From Haplomitrium mnioides (lineage: Eukaryota > Marchantiophyta > Haplomitriopsida > Calobryales): 20,828 nucleotides of DNA. Positions 8,601-18,012 of this stretch are shown one piece after another. Each line of letters begins with the position of its first letter. Position 1 is the stretch's first letter. The notes beneath the pieces are model-generated. The model searched no databases and had not been told where the DNA came from. It saw nothing but the letters and a program-made list of their open reading frames with translations. Location: positions 1 through 20,828 of the forward strand of contig JBNGIS010034085.1 of the NCBI GenBank assembly GCA_049999725.1. Direction: 5' to 3'. A program made the position numbers and the translations under genes.

Positions 8601-8718
8601 GGACTTTATCTCTCTCCTTGCCATCAAGCTGTCCACTCAAAAAACCAGTGTGTAGATACTCTAACACATACCCATCAATGTGAATATCTTGATCCAAGTT
8701 AGAATCCTCAAGTCTATC

Positions 8719-9510
8719 TCATATTGAGGTTTCGACAACAACTTTATGAGTAGTTTCATCCTCCAATCCACTCCAAGATGGCATCCAAGAAATAAAGGCA
8801 AATGCATGCCGACATGTCACCATCTTCTTATCGGACTCTTCATGGTAACACACACCAGTCTCATCATGTTGGCTTGTGGATGGGTTATAGCTCAATGTAT
8901 CTGCATCCAAGTTGATTGTACTAGGTCTATGAACCACCTAAAAGTTGTACTCTTGCAACAACAATGCCCACTTGGCAAGCTTGCGTGTGAGTTTATCAGA
9001 TTCCATCAACCATTTGAGGGGGTGATGATGTGTGACCAAAGTGAACAAAGTACCAAATAAATAATAATGAAAATGTGCTATAGCTCATACTGCTTCCAAA
9101 CACTCTCCCTCATAGGAACTATACTTAGCCTCAACCAAATTGTTCGATCTACTTGCAAAAGCTACCACAAATCCTTCTCCTTTATCATCCTTTTGGGTTA
9201 GCACTGCTCCCAACCATGTTGTACTCCAATCAATATGAAGCTGAAATAGTCGTGACGCAAGAGGTCTCCTCAAAATATGTGCAGAAGTCAATCTACCTTT
9301 CAACTCTGGGAAGAACCTCTCTTGGTCTTCACCCCAAATCCATTCTTGATCCAGCTTGGTGAGCATGGTCAAGGGCTTGGCAATCCTGCTAAAACCTTTC
9401 ACATATCTCTTGTAGTAACCAGCCAACCCCAAAAATGCACAAACTTTACTCACATCAATGAGTCGTAGAATATCAATAATGGCACTCACCTTAGTTTGTT
9501 GCACACCCAA
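8719..9510 (-). pseudogene. RT thumb and RNase H, element C
   Basis: An open minus-strand frame of 141 codons (9510-9085) encodes AFLGLAGYYKRYVKGFSRIAKP (thumb/connection), then the RNase H start LHIDWSTTWLGAVLTQ, FVVAFASRSNN and YSSYEGECLEAV. It continues past a stop as YYLFGTLFTLVTHHHPLKWLMESDKLTRKLAKWALLLQ. The usual TDHQPL Asp is His here. The tail HRPSTINLDADTLSYNP (8719-8937) matches the NxxADxLSR end of gypsy RNase H. This is one of the best preserved parts of element C. Confidence 0.88.
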
Positions 9511-10330
9511 CCTTCTTGGATAGATAGTGTGCCCCAGATACTCAATCTGGCCTTGGAAGAATTTTCACTTACTTGGATGCAGCTTCAACTCGTGGTATTT
9601 GAGCATATCGAGCACCACTTGCAAATGCCTCTAGTGCTCATCCACATATGCTGAATATACCAAAATATCATCGATGTAGCACTTGACAAAGTCCAAGCTT
9701 GCAAGAACTTTGTCCCTCACCCTTTGGAACTCAACTTGCACGTTCTTCAACCCGAATGGTAAGAATAGCCACTGATATAACCGATCCTTCTCGTGTGCAT
9801 CAATACCCCAAACGTTGTTTTGGCTCTATCCTCTTACCTCAATGGCAGCTGATGATACCTTAGCCTCAAATCCAACCATTAAAAGATCTTAGCATGCCCA
9901 ACTGCATCAAAGATCTCCTTGGGTGTAGGCACATCATACCTATCAGACTTGGTCTACCGATTGATAGAACGATAATCACCACACCATCCACATTCTTCTT
10001 GACTAGCATAATTGCGGCAGATGTGTATTCACCATATGACATCTCTACCAATCTAGCCTCTAGTAAATCTTGCGTTGTGGTTTGCATCAACCCTCTCTCC
10101 ACCACACTATAGCGATATGGATGTTAAGAAATAGGTGCATCATTCGCCAACTCAATCTGGATGCCTGGTCCTCTCAAGGTCCCTAGGTAATTCATGCTAA
10201 AAGCAAAACAATGTGAACAACTATGCAAAAGCTGATGTACCTTTGCACTCTTACCTCTTATCAATTGTAGTCCAACTTGTGGCACCCATTTTTCCATAAG
10301 AGTCAAGTGATCTTCTTGCTTCAAATTTGA
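9511..10330 (-). pseudogene. Reverse transcriptase palm and fingers, element C
   Basis: Reverse transcriptase copies the element RNA into DNA. On the minus strand: FSMNYLGTLRGPGIQIELA (start of RT, about 10220-10150), ARLVEMSYGEYTSAAIMLVKK (fingers, 10050-9990), then in a shifted frame YRSINRQTKSDRY and PTPKEIFDAVGHA, DLRLRYHQLPLR, and the catalytic VKCYIDDILVYS with YIDD at 9667-9678 intact. EYLGHTIYPRRLGVQQTKVS leads into the thumb. Stops and at least two frameshifts break it. It directly follows the methyltransferase domain. Confidence 0.88.
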
Positions 10331-10403
10331 CTTTGCTGAAATCTGATTGGCTGAAATGTCATGTGGTGGAGTCAGACTTGAATTGTGATCATTGAACTGT
10401 CGC

Positions 10404-10694
10404 TCACTTAGGCTGAACTTTGATCGTCAAAAAATGACTTGCTGCAATTTCAGATGTGTGGATCAGCTCTGACATATCCTCGTTGATATCTGACATTGTG
10501 CCTCCATCAATAGCCTTGACTGTCCTATAAGGTTGCATGCTGACCATCAGCAAGTTGGTCATCCAAGAAGATTGCATCTTGTGTTGTTCAACTACTCCCA
10601 AGCTCACAATCCAAGATAATTAAAATCCATAGTTTGTCCAAACACATGGCATCGCTCAATCTTAGCAACAACAATGGTTCCAGTGGAAAACCTC

Positions 10695-10751
<57 letters not shown>

Positions 10752-11700
10752 GCATTGGGTTCTACCAGTTTTTGCAAGGTTGCATCCCAAATAAAACTAA
10801 AGCCTCATACACGAAATGTATAAGATGAAAGGTGAGTCACCAATGTGGGCAATGCTTCATGAGGTTGACCTATCATGTTGATAAATGCCAATGGTGGGCA
10901 ATCAACATAAAGCACCCTCTGAGAATGGCATCCAAAATATCATCCACAATGGTGTTTGGTGACCTTACAGTCCTGTCAAAAGCTCACTTTAGCACCTCAA
11001 TAGGCAGTAAGTTGGTTGACCACAATTGTGGACGGTGTGCTCATGATCCTACTTGTGTTGCATCCAACAATATGATAGGTCCAATCCAAGAGCGCACTTG
11101 ATAAACACTCTCCACAAGGCATTGACAATGATCTCTCAAGATAGACATATTCTCCAAAATATATGCAGGAGAGGGTACTTGATGGAGTTGGAGATGGCGT
11201 AGGATCCTCAGCATCTCCCAAAACAATTTTGAGGAAGGGTCTTGCAACCCTTGGCCCAAACCAACCCTCAATCGACCTTGACATGGCCATTCAGCAATCA
11301 ATAAGTCAATTGACCCCGTTTCAGCTAAGTGGTTTGCCCCCAACAATAAGATGTTGGTTGTCAATGAATGTAGATAACCTTGCAGTGCACTAACTGAAAA
11401 TAATTGTGGATATTGCTCAATCATCAACGCCATATGCCTCAAGGAGATTCTTTGGGTGATCTCACCTTCTCCACATACAAATACTGACAAACAAGAATCC
11501 TTGCTTGGAGCACATCACCTAGCTCTATACTAATGCTTCCAAACAACTCCAACAAACAAACACTATTAGCAAGATAGTGCCTTGAAATCGACATAGTGTC
11601 TAGTGGGGAAAGAATCACAAGTCCAAGTGTGACAGAACCATCTAGTGTATAGTATGGTGCAAATGCATCCAACCAAGCATCCTCAACCAATCGAGATGCA
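10404..11700 (-). pseudogene. C5-cytosine DNA methyltransferase domain inside element C Pol
   Basis: Minus-strand frames encode the signature motifs of C5-cytosine methyltransferases in order. Motif I is LLELFGSISIELG (FGSIS at 11529-11546), followed by QYLYVE. Motif IV is SIDLLIAEWPCQGR, with catalytic Cys codon 11281-11283. Motif VI is PAYILENM (ENM at 11146-11154). Then come AHRPQLWSTNL (11011-11040), VDDILD, ALPTLVTHLSSYTFR, WDATLQKLVEPNATERER and GQTMDFNYL (10613-10639). The family methylates cytosine using the PCQ cysteine. The domain lies between protease and RT on the same strand, so it was part of Pol. Frameshifts near 11460 and 10900, a TGA at 11041-11043 and the GA microsatellite break it. 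About 370 residues, a catalytic-domain-only size. Confidence 0.88.
10702..10748 (+). repeat. (TC)n microsatellite within the methyltransferase frame
   Basis: A pure 47-base TC/GA run. On the minus strand it is GAGAGA, read as alternating Glu and Arg directly after PNAT, and beyond it the frame continues as MAMRFSTGTI. The run therefore lies at an ERER-type stretch of the methyltransferase and has shifted its frame. Confidence 0.97.
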
Positions 11701-12330
11701 TGTAACTATCACAACCTCTCATTACTTCCACTAGCAAGAATCACCTCACTTGATGATGATGTTGGCCTCGTAAACTCTGAAGATGCCTCATGAATGGAAG
11801 GAATGTAGCCTGCATGTGCATTCCCTTCCAACAAGTCAGAATAGTCAGTAATCACCCCACAAAATATTGACAACGCCATAGACTGTGATAGAGGACCCTC
11901 AACTAGTCCACTAAATCTGATAGGCAATCTACTTAACCGTGCCTCTCTAGTTCACCATCCAAGCCGATAGGACATTGACTTGTCCCAAAAATCAATAGTA
12001 AGCCTTGTAGGATATAACACTGTACACCCCACCAGAACATCATAAGATTTAGCCTTAGTGAGTATGTCTCGAACACTCATCTGTGAGCTATCTGTGGGAT
12101 GATCAACTTGCACTCTAAGCTTGATCTCTCAGCGTGTGATGTGTTATGAGGGTAAAGGTCCTCCCAATGAAGTCAGGATTGAAAAAGAGAAAATCTCCAC
12201 ATCTCTTGGTCTCAATCCCAATCTCTGCATAACTGACTTGCCTAACATTACAGGTTGTGCACCTGAATCCAATAGCACTTTGGTTGGCTTGTACACCACA
12301 TATGGAGGACCAACAAGCCAAAAAATACAC
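11701..12330 (-). pseudogene. Aspartic protease, element C
   Basis: This is the retropepsin-type protease that cleaves the polyprotein. The minus-strand frame reads KVLLDSGAQPVMLG (catalytic DSGA at about 12260-12272), LGLRPRDVEIF, SILTSLGG, and then SYDVLVGCTVLYP and IDFWDKSMSYRLGW, the flap and second half of the family. TAA and TGA stops lie after SLGGPLPS and after HITR, and another TGA follows RLGW. The tail LPIRFSGLVEG (about 11925) leads to the start of the methyltransferase with only a short linker. Confidence 0.8.
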
Positions 12331-13080
12331 TTTGATTGTTGATGGACACCACACTTGGTTTGAATCTAGTCCTCTCAAATGTCGGTCAAGTTGATAACTC
12401 CATCAATCGGGCCACAACAACATGCCATGTCTTACCTCTAGATGTAGAAGCACTTGCGTCAGCTGCTCTACTCACCGGTCTCACCTCCATACTAGGAGTA
12501 ACATCTTGAGTCGCTCCACATAGTGTGGTTGCCAATATGAACATTTCAGCTGGTGTGACCCGTTTGGTCAACACATCCATAGCAAAAAAATAGTGGTTTT
12601 TGTACCACTAACCTGACTATCTTGATAGCTGAAGACATACTCCCTTCCACTTTAGCATATCTCTCCATATCCCTAAAAACCTGAATCGGATGCATGGAAG
12701 TAGTTCTCACCAAATTTGTTGACTCAAATGACTGTGGAAGCTTTACCTATCGGTGAGCCTCCCCTCTCTAAAGATCTGACTCCACTGCTACTCCCCTAGG
12801 CTCAAGAGCCTTCTTGTTGCTCTGGTCACCGCCGTAGACACATCAATGTGAGATGTCCCACACATAAACCCCATGCCAATTAATCCTCCATCAGCTCCAT
12901 AAGAAGTAGAGGGTTCAACTCCAAAGTTGGGCCTCACATGTGTTATAGTCATGGCAGCTAATTGCTACTCCAATTGTGCAATCCTAGCATCATTTGAATT
13001 CACAATAGCGGTTGGAGCACCTACCCCAGCTCTCTGAGCTGGTGATGCTCCTTGGCCATGACCACCTAGCCCGCCTCTGC
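12331..13080 (-). other. Gag-protease linker of element C, poorly resolved
   Basis: This lies between the zinc knuckles and the protease. A minus-strand open frame (12580-12386) with MDVLTKRVTPAEMFILATT and Ser/Ala-rich sequence is likely polyprotein linker. The rest (12600-13060) shows only short frames, rich in Gly, Ala and Pro on the minus strand near 13010-13110. No separate gene is supported. Confidence 0.5.
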
Positions 13081-14340
13081 CTTGCTCACATGTGCGAGCT
13101 CCTCCTTGTCGTAGATTCAGGTGAAGCAAAAAACACCTATCTCTAGTGTGATCTATAACTCCACGGTGGTCACATTGTTGTTGGCCAAGTACACTTGCAT
13201 CTCTAGAACGTGTTGCTCATGGTTTCTTTGCCTCTGGACACAACATCTGCAAATGGTCTCCACCACAGGTCCAACAACCTGACTACTGACCTACATAAGA
13301 TGGCAACACCTTCTATTCAGCTAATTGTCCTCCACCTTCTTGCCTTTTTGTGATGCAGACTCTAAGGTAGATGTGGTTGAAGACGTAGATTTCAACACTT
13401 TTTTTTTAGAACCAATAGTGACTACTCTCTCATTCACCAAGTTGAGCTCAATGCGCTCTGACAGTGTGAAAATGATAGCTAGAGTGGGATTAGAATCCCT
13501 AAGAATGGTGGCATATCTCACTCTCCTACTCAAATTTCTATCAAGAATGGCATACCAAAATTGGATAGCTTGAGCCTTTGTCACTCTCTTCATGACATTG
13601 ATGAGTCTTCTTATCCTGGTATGGGCTTCTCTCAAACTCTCTCGAGTCTTGCATTGGAACTCTTGAAGACTCTTCAACTTATTTGTCCTCACACTATAAT
13701 AATTCTATCTCAATAGCTCAAAAAACTCAACCATAGGATTAAACAATAGGTTTCCTCTACTCTACGTTGCAGTGATTGGAACATGTATACTGAAAATTCC
13801 TCCTGCACCTAAAGTACCAATACTATGGCTAGTGCTACTAGAGGATCCAGTATGGGTCGTAGAGTAATTGGTACTTGCCCTTCCACTATTGGTAATGGAG
13901 ACACAATTAGATGACCAATATTATCTTTAGTCCTCAACCTCAATCAAATAGGCTTGTCAAAATTCATGATAATCATCCATATGCAACCCTTCCAAGTGTT
14001 GAAACAGACCTTTCCATGCCATAAAAGGTGTAAACAAAGCAATATTCTGCAATATTTGTTGCAAATCACACCAAGTATCAAACTCTTGGATGTAATCATC
14101 TGGATCAATAGTGCATACTACACCAGAGAACCTTCTTGGCCCTTTTGTTGCCATATATATTTTATCCATGTCCCACAACAAAGAGGAATGTACCTAAGGG
14201 CTAGAAAGAGTTTCCTCCTCTTCGTCTGATGTATGATCACTTGCCAATTGCTGAGTCTCTCCTATTGCAAGTCGAAACTATATGCCCTTGCGAGTGACTT
14301 TGTATCAAACCTCCCACTCCCTAGCTCCATGTTGACCTTT
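13081..14340 (-). pseudogene. Gag with two zinc knuckles, element C
   Basis: Gag forms the virus-like particle and binds RNA. The N-terminal part (14181-13957) reads GPRRFSGV, DPDDYIQEFDTWCDLQQI and FTPFMAWKGLFQHLEG. The capsid core (about 13750-13400) includes NPMVEFFELL, LKSLQEFQCKTRESLREAHTRI and ERIELNLVNERVV. Two zinc knuckles follow: TCGGDHLQMLCP (about 13235-13280), whose first Cys is lost, and C-D-H-R-GVID-H-TRDR-C (13133-13174), a CCHC box whose second Cys is Arg (CGT). Stops separate the pieces. Two knuckles in Gag upstream of a DSGA protease fit a gypsy element. Confidence 0.85.
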
Positions 14341-17203
14341 TCTCAACCAAACTCACTCACAACTCACAAGTTGTGTTGTTGCAACTCAACCATTTCCTCA
14401 CAAGTCAGTTGATATGCACAAATTGGCTCAAGTGACCCTCCTTCTTCTCTAAACATAGTACACTTTGCTTGCTAATCCTAGTTGATTGGTCTTCTTCTCA
14501 ACCTAGGAAAAAAAATTGAAAGCAAATCAAAACTGAACACTTTCACTCTTCTCTTGAGTACTATAGACTGACCTTCAATTTTTTGCAAACAAGTTTTCAG
14601 AAATTCCTGGTTCACTTAGCAAAAATTTGGGCTTCCACATAGCTTGCGTTCTAGGAGCATGTTGGTCAACTTTTCCATCACTCTTGCACAACTCAACAAA
14701 GGGTCTGGTTCAACCTTTCTTTGGTTTCAGGAATTATATAATTTCCACCATTTAAAAAAAAATATTGCTAGAGTCCAGGTTACCCCTGTTTTGTGTTGCA
14801 AACAAACTCGTGGCAGTGGGTCTCTTTTGAACCTCTCATCTGCAAACAGAGTATGGTGCACTTCTGAGTGAGCCCAAGGTTGTCTTGTCAGCTCAAAACA
14901 AAGCAATCTCCTCTGTAGTATTCTATCTTGGCTTTTCTACTCTTTATCTGCAAATAGAGCTTATTGGTAGGTCCAAAATAGAGTGATCCATTCTTTAACT
15001 TGCTAGTCAGAAATACATACCTTTTGCTTTGATCTAGCTCTTTTTTGCACCAACCAAGTGCTCCAAAATAGAGATTTCAACTTGTATGACAACTGGTCTA
15101 ATGAGTCTAGCTAGTATATTGGGCCCATCCCAACCTTGGCCAACAAATACCTGTCTTTGAAGCTTTTTGATTTGCTACAACAAAAATCAGAAATATAGAG
15201 CCTTTTGTTATGTTCTTGCGCTTCTAATTCTCCTTTTCATCTTTTCAAATTGTTGCACCTTACTCTGTAGTCTAGAGTTTTCAGCCTTCACTAAAGCTAT
15301 ACACTCAGAAAATGCTAGCCTTCTCTTTTTTATCAACCCTGCAATTAAAGAGAATTTGGCATCCTCCTTTATAACTGTCGAGCCCACAACTTTGAAGCAA
15401 ATCAAAGTGTTTCCTTTCACTCAAAGATCTTCCTTTGCTAGTAAAAAGACTTGATTGAACAAATCCTTGCAACAATTCTTATGAAAATCTCATCTGATTC
15501 TTCTCATATCCCTAACACCCTGAAAAATATGAACCCTCTTCAACAATTAAGGCTTCTTGGCAAATGTTCTTGGAAGACCCTTCCTCAACCATGAGCGAAG
15601 CCAATGCAATGCAAAACAGAGTGGCAGTGAACTTGCACTTCTCCAACAACCTTGTTATGATCAAACGCCACACAAAGGAACTATTGCCTCTGCTCAATTG
15701 ACACCACATCAGCAAAGGCTGCTCGCTGAACTAGTTTTCCAACTTGCAGTTGGTGTTCTGCAATTTTTTGTGCTCGAGAAAATCCTTGTTCGACAATTCT
15801 CGTTGCTAACAAATTGCTTGACAAAATTTGGGTCCGCTTACAAGCTCCTCAAAAATTTTCAGCAACCATGCTTGTGAATTGCTCCCTTGACTAATGACTT
15901 GCCACTAGCAAATCCCATGCTCGAAAAAGAAAATGGTCGACACCTTGCTGATCAAACTTCTTCTTGAAAGATTTCCACAATGCTAATTTGTTTATGACAT
16001 TTTCCCCATAGTCAAATCTTCTATGAATGGTTTATAGGATGTAGATATGGTCAGTAATATGCTATGCAACTAAACCTTGCTCAATGATTCTTGTTTGAAA
16101 AACTCTGCTAAATGAGAAACAACTCCTCCACAAACATCCAGCGCAAGAAGCAAATCCCTAAAAATCTTTAGATGATTTTTTGCTCTGCAACGACATTCAA
16201 GAAACCAAAAAAATACCATGTTGAGCTCTCTTAACCCATGCAAATCCTTTGCTTCATGAAGCAACTCTTACTCAACGACTAGCCTTTACAAAATCTGCCC
16301 TTGACGCAAAAATCCGACCTGCCTAGAAACATAAAATGATGATTCAACTTAATAGAATCAGAGAACCGAATTCCTTTCTCTCTATGAAGAAATCAAAGGG
16401 AGAAATTTAAACATCAACCCCTTGACAAAATTTTGCGAGAATCAAATCCCTAAAACACAGACTTTGAAGATTTCTTATGCATCAACGATTTGTTGCTCAA
16501 CACAATCCTTCAATTTGTGATTTTGCCTCCAGAAAAGCTGCCGCTTCAAATTCCAAAAATGTTCTTCAATTTTTCTGCAAGTTCAAGAACTCACATGTTT
16601 CTCTGCTTGAGGTTAATGTTCTTGCACCACAAAAATCGAGCCACCCTCTTGGACACTCTTCTTTGCAGATTATTTTTTTATGAAAAATTGTGGATGCTAG
16701 CTACTTTGATGTCACAAAATCCTTGCATGACAACTTTTTATTTGACAATTTGCCTTTTCTAAAGAACTACCCTTGAAAAAGATTTCATAGTCGTGTTTGT
16801 TTGATGAAATCCAAGAAGCAAAGGCTCCTTTCTCACGATTTTCTTGTTGCACACAAACTACACAAAAATTTGTGTGTAATTCTTTAGAACAAATTTCTTT
16901 GATGCAGAATCATGTGTGCTACCTCCAATGCTTGAACCACCTCTTCAAGTGACCAGATTTTCACCACCAAATGAGCTTAGCACAAAAAAAAACACAATTT
17001 TCATACAAAAACAAACAGAATTTTGTACAAATTTTTCTGGAGAGCTTCTTCATGCATCAAAAATTGGCAAATCTTCTTCACACATCAAGAACCTGCATGG
17101 CTTCTTCACAAATCAACAACACTTATATGAAAAGAGCATCACAATTTCCAGCAATGTGAGATACCACGGATGCCCTCAATTCTTTTGATCAAAAATTTCA
17201 CTC
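14341..17203 (-). other. Long 5' leader of element C
   Basis: Between the primer binding site and Gag there are about 2.9 kb with no known domain. The plus-strand open frames here are not supported by any family. Short motifs recur loosely (for example caaacagagt / caaatagag / caaaatagag at 14838, 14951, 14975 and 15065; gtggcagtg at 14811 and 15621), suggesting old internal duplications. One minus-strand stretch (15100-15600) looks like decayed coding sequence and is listed separately. Confidence 0.5.
15208..15600 (-). pseudogene. Decayed frame with coiled-coil character in the leader of element C
   Basis: On the minus strand one frame stays largely open from about 15600 to 15208, with few stops. 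It includes VHIFQGVRDMRRIR, DFHKNCCKDLFNQVFLLAKEDL, VVGSTVIKEDAKFSLIAGL and ECIALVKAENSRLQSKVQQF followed by EKMKRR. The last part has heptad-like spacing of Leu/Val and many charged residues, as in a coiled coil. I do not recognise the family. It could be an extra ORF of the retrotransposon upstream of Gag, a captured host fragment, or chance. Confidence 0.3.
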
Positions 17204-17219
17204 GCAATCCCAGATACCA
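17204..17219 (-). promoter_or_regulatory. Candidate primer binding site of element C
   Basis: On the minus strand TGGTATCTGGGATTGC starts four bases after the LTR end. The first seven bases match TGGTATCAGAGC, the plant initiator-Met tRNA binding site. The rest has diverged. Confidence 0.55.
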
Positions 17220-17398
17220 TACATGCTCCACAGAGAAATCTCAAATCTTTCAATGTGGTTTTCTCAAGTGATACCTTCTCAAGAAATTCAAATGTTGATC
17301 TTTTCGATATCAGAACCAATGCATCTTTGTTTATAGTGAATCCATGCTTCTACAAGAATTGCAATACCTTAGCTCTTTTGTTGGTTCATACAAAGGGA

Positions 17399-17421
17399 CA
17401 TCGAAAGATAACCTTTCGATG
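17399..17421 (-). repeat. Hairpin near the predicted transcript start of element C
   Basis: Nine-base perfect stem with a 5-base loop, 12-34 bases downstream of the TATA box on the minus strand. The other LTR keeps it with one mismatch (caatg for cgatg). It could fold at the 5' end of the element RNA. Confidence 0.6.
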
Positions 17422-17432
17422 AGAATGCATGG

Positions 17433-17441
17433 CCTTATATA
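17433..17441 (-). promoter_or_regulatory. LTR TATA box, element C
   Basis: TATATAAGG on the minus strand, conserved in the other LTR (6980-6988). This sets the transcription direction of element C to leftward, in agreement with its coding strand. Confidence 0.65.
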
Positions 17442-17525
17442 CTTAGGCACAAAAAGACCAAAAACTCAAAATGCTTAAAAATATAAATCTACATGGAATG
17501 GCATGACACTTCTTTTATTTATAGA

Positions 17526-17712
17526 TCTTGATGATCATCAAGAATATAAAGTGGGTTGTATTTTGGAAAAATGAGTTGTCAAGTGAAGGCAACATTCACA
17601 AGTTCAATACAATATTTTGTGAAAAGTATATATGTTTCATGATGCTATTTGGGAGCCTTTTTTTGACCTTGAGAATGCTTAAGATGCTAATTGATTGTTT
17701 GAAGTAATCCAT
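17526..17712 (+). pseudogene. Chromodomain, 3' end of element B Pol
   Basis: The plus-strand frame reads DLDDHQEYKVGCILEK, then VVK, RQHSQVQYNIL, KVYMFHDAIWEPFFDLENA and LFE, broken by stops. This follows the gypsy chromodomain pattern (ILxxRxxxR...YLVKWKGYxxxxATWEPxxxLxNA...FE). Chromodomains bind modified histones and direct integration into heterochromatin. Three stops are TGA at positions where the family has Arg, Arg and Trp, as expected from C-to-T or G-to-A change. Its integrase lies at 5451-6676, on the other side of element C. Confidence 0.8.
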
Positions 17713-17791
17713 AGTAATGAGTACATCATCGATTAGAAGGTGAAGATTATGTAGTAGTACAAGGATAATATTATATTGCTTATATGAAAAT

Positions 17792-17812
17792 AGAGAGGAG
17801 TGAAGGGAATGG
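17792..17812 (+). promoter_or_regulatory. Polypurine tract of element B
   Basis: agagaggagtgaagggaatg is purine-rich and lies between the end of pol and the LTR. An almost identical tract (agagaggagtgaagaaag) precedes the LTR at 18676. It would prime plus-strand DNA synthesis. Confidence 0.65.
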
Positions 17813-18012
17813 TAGTGACTACCAAAGTTGGAATGCTTTTAGTGAAGTGGTATAAGATCATTTTTAAGGTTGAAATATTTTTAGTAAAGTGGTATAATGA
17901 TTACTTGCCTTTGAAGTTTCTTTTAGAGAAGTAGGATAAAATCACTTTTAGGGTTTAAATTGGAAGCAACTTGTAAGCAAAGGAGGTAGGATGACACCTT
18001 CTTCTCAAGTTG
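17813..18012 (+). repeat. 3' LTR of element B, truncated
   Basis: It contains the same 84-bp U3 spacing as the 5' LTR (gatcattttta at 17856 and aatcactttta at 17940), then aggatgacaccttcttctcaa. Similarity stops at about 18012, just before the TATA box should appear, so R and U5 are missing. Confidence 0.8.

Larger units (their letters stand above)
6680..17508 (-). mobile_element. Element C: Ty3/gypsy retrotransposon carrying a DNA methyltransferase
   Basis: Read on the minus strand: 5' LTR (17508-17224), primer binding site (17219-17204), leader, Gag with two zinc knuckles, DSGA protease, C5-cytosine methyltransferase, reverse transcriptase with YIDD, RNase H, integrase, C-terminal module, purine-rich tract and 3' LTR region (about 7178-6680). 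The domain order PR-RT-RH-IN is Ty3/gypsy. The methyltransferase lies inside pol. The element split the pol gene of element B. All domains carry stops or frameshifts. Confidence 0.85.
17224..17508 (-). repeat. 5' LTR of element C
   Basis: On the minus strand it runs TGTCATGCC...GGAGCA, with the usual TG...CA ends, 285 bp. Positions 17259-17508 match 6801-7048. It contains a TATA box (17433-17441) and a perfect hairpin CATCGAAAG/CTTTCGATG (17399-17421). The chromodomain sequence of element B starts 18 bases beyond its right end. It lacks the R repeat that flanks the 3' copy. Confidence 0.8.
3785..18012 (+). mobile_element. Element B: chromodomain gypsy retrotransposon, split by element C
   Basis: Element B has a 5' LTR (3785-4385), Gag start, RT thumb, RNase H and integrase up to about 6660. 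It then resumes after the minus-strand element C with its chromodomain (17526-17700), a polypurine tract and a truncated 3' LTR (to about 18012). The join QLSLL / FIDLDD across the insertion reads through in the usual gypsy order. Most of Gag, the protease and the RT palm are deleted near 4745. Confidence 0.8.

Noticed and set aside
10634-10828. Plus-strand frame with a long Leu-Ser run
   Set aside because: The run is the TC microsatellite; the meaningful frame is on the minus strand (methyltransferase).
14644-17188. Several plus-strand open frames of 70-106 codons
   Set aside because: They are antisense to the leader of element C, have no domain, and end at random.
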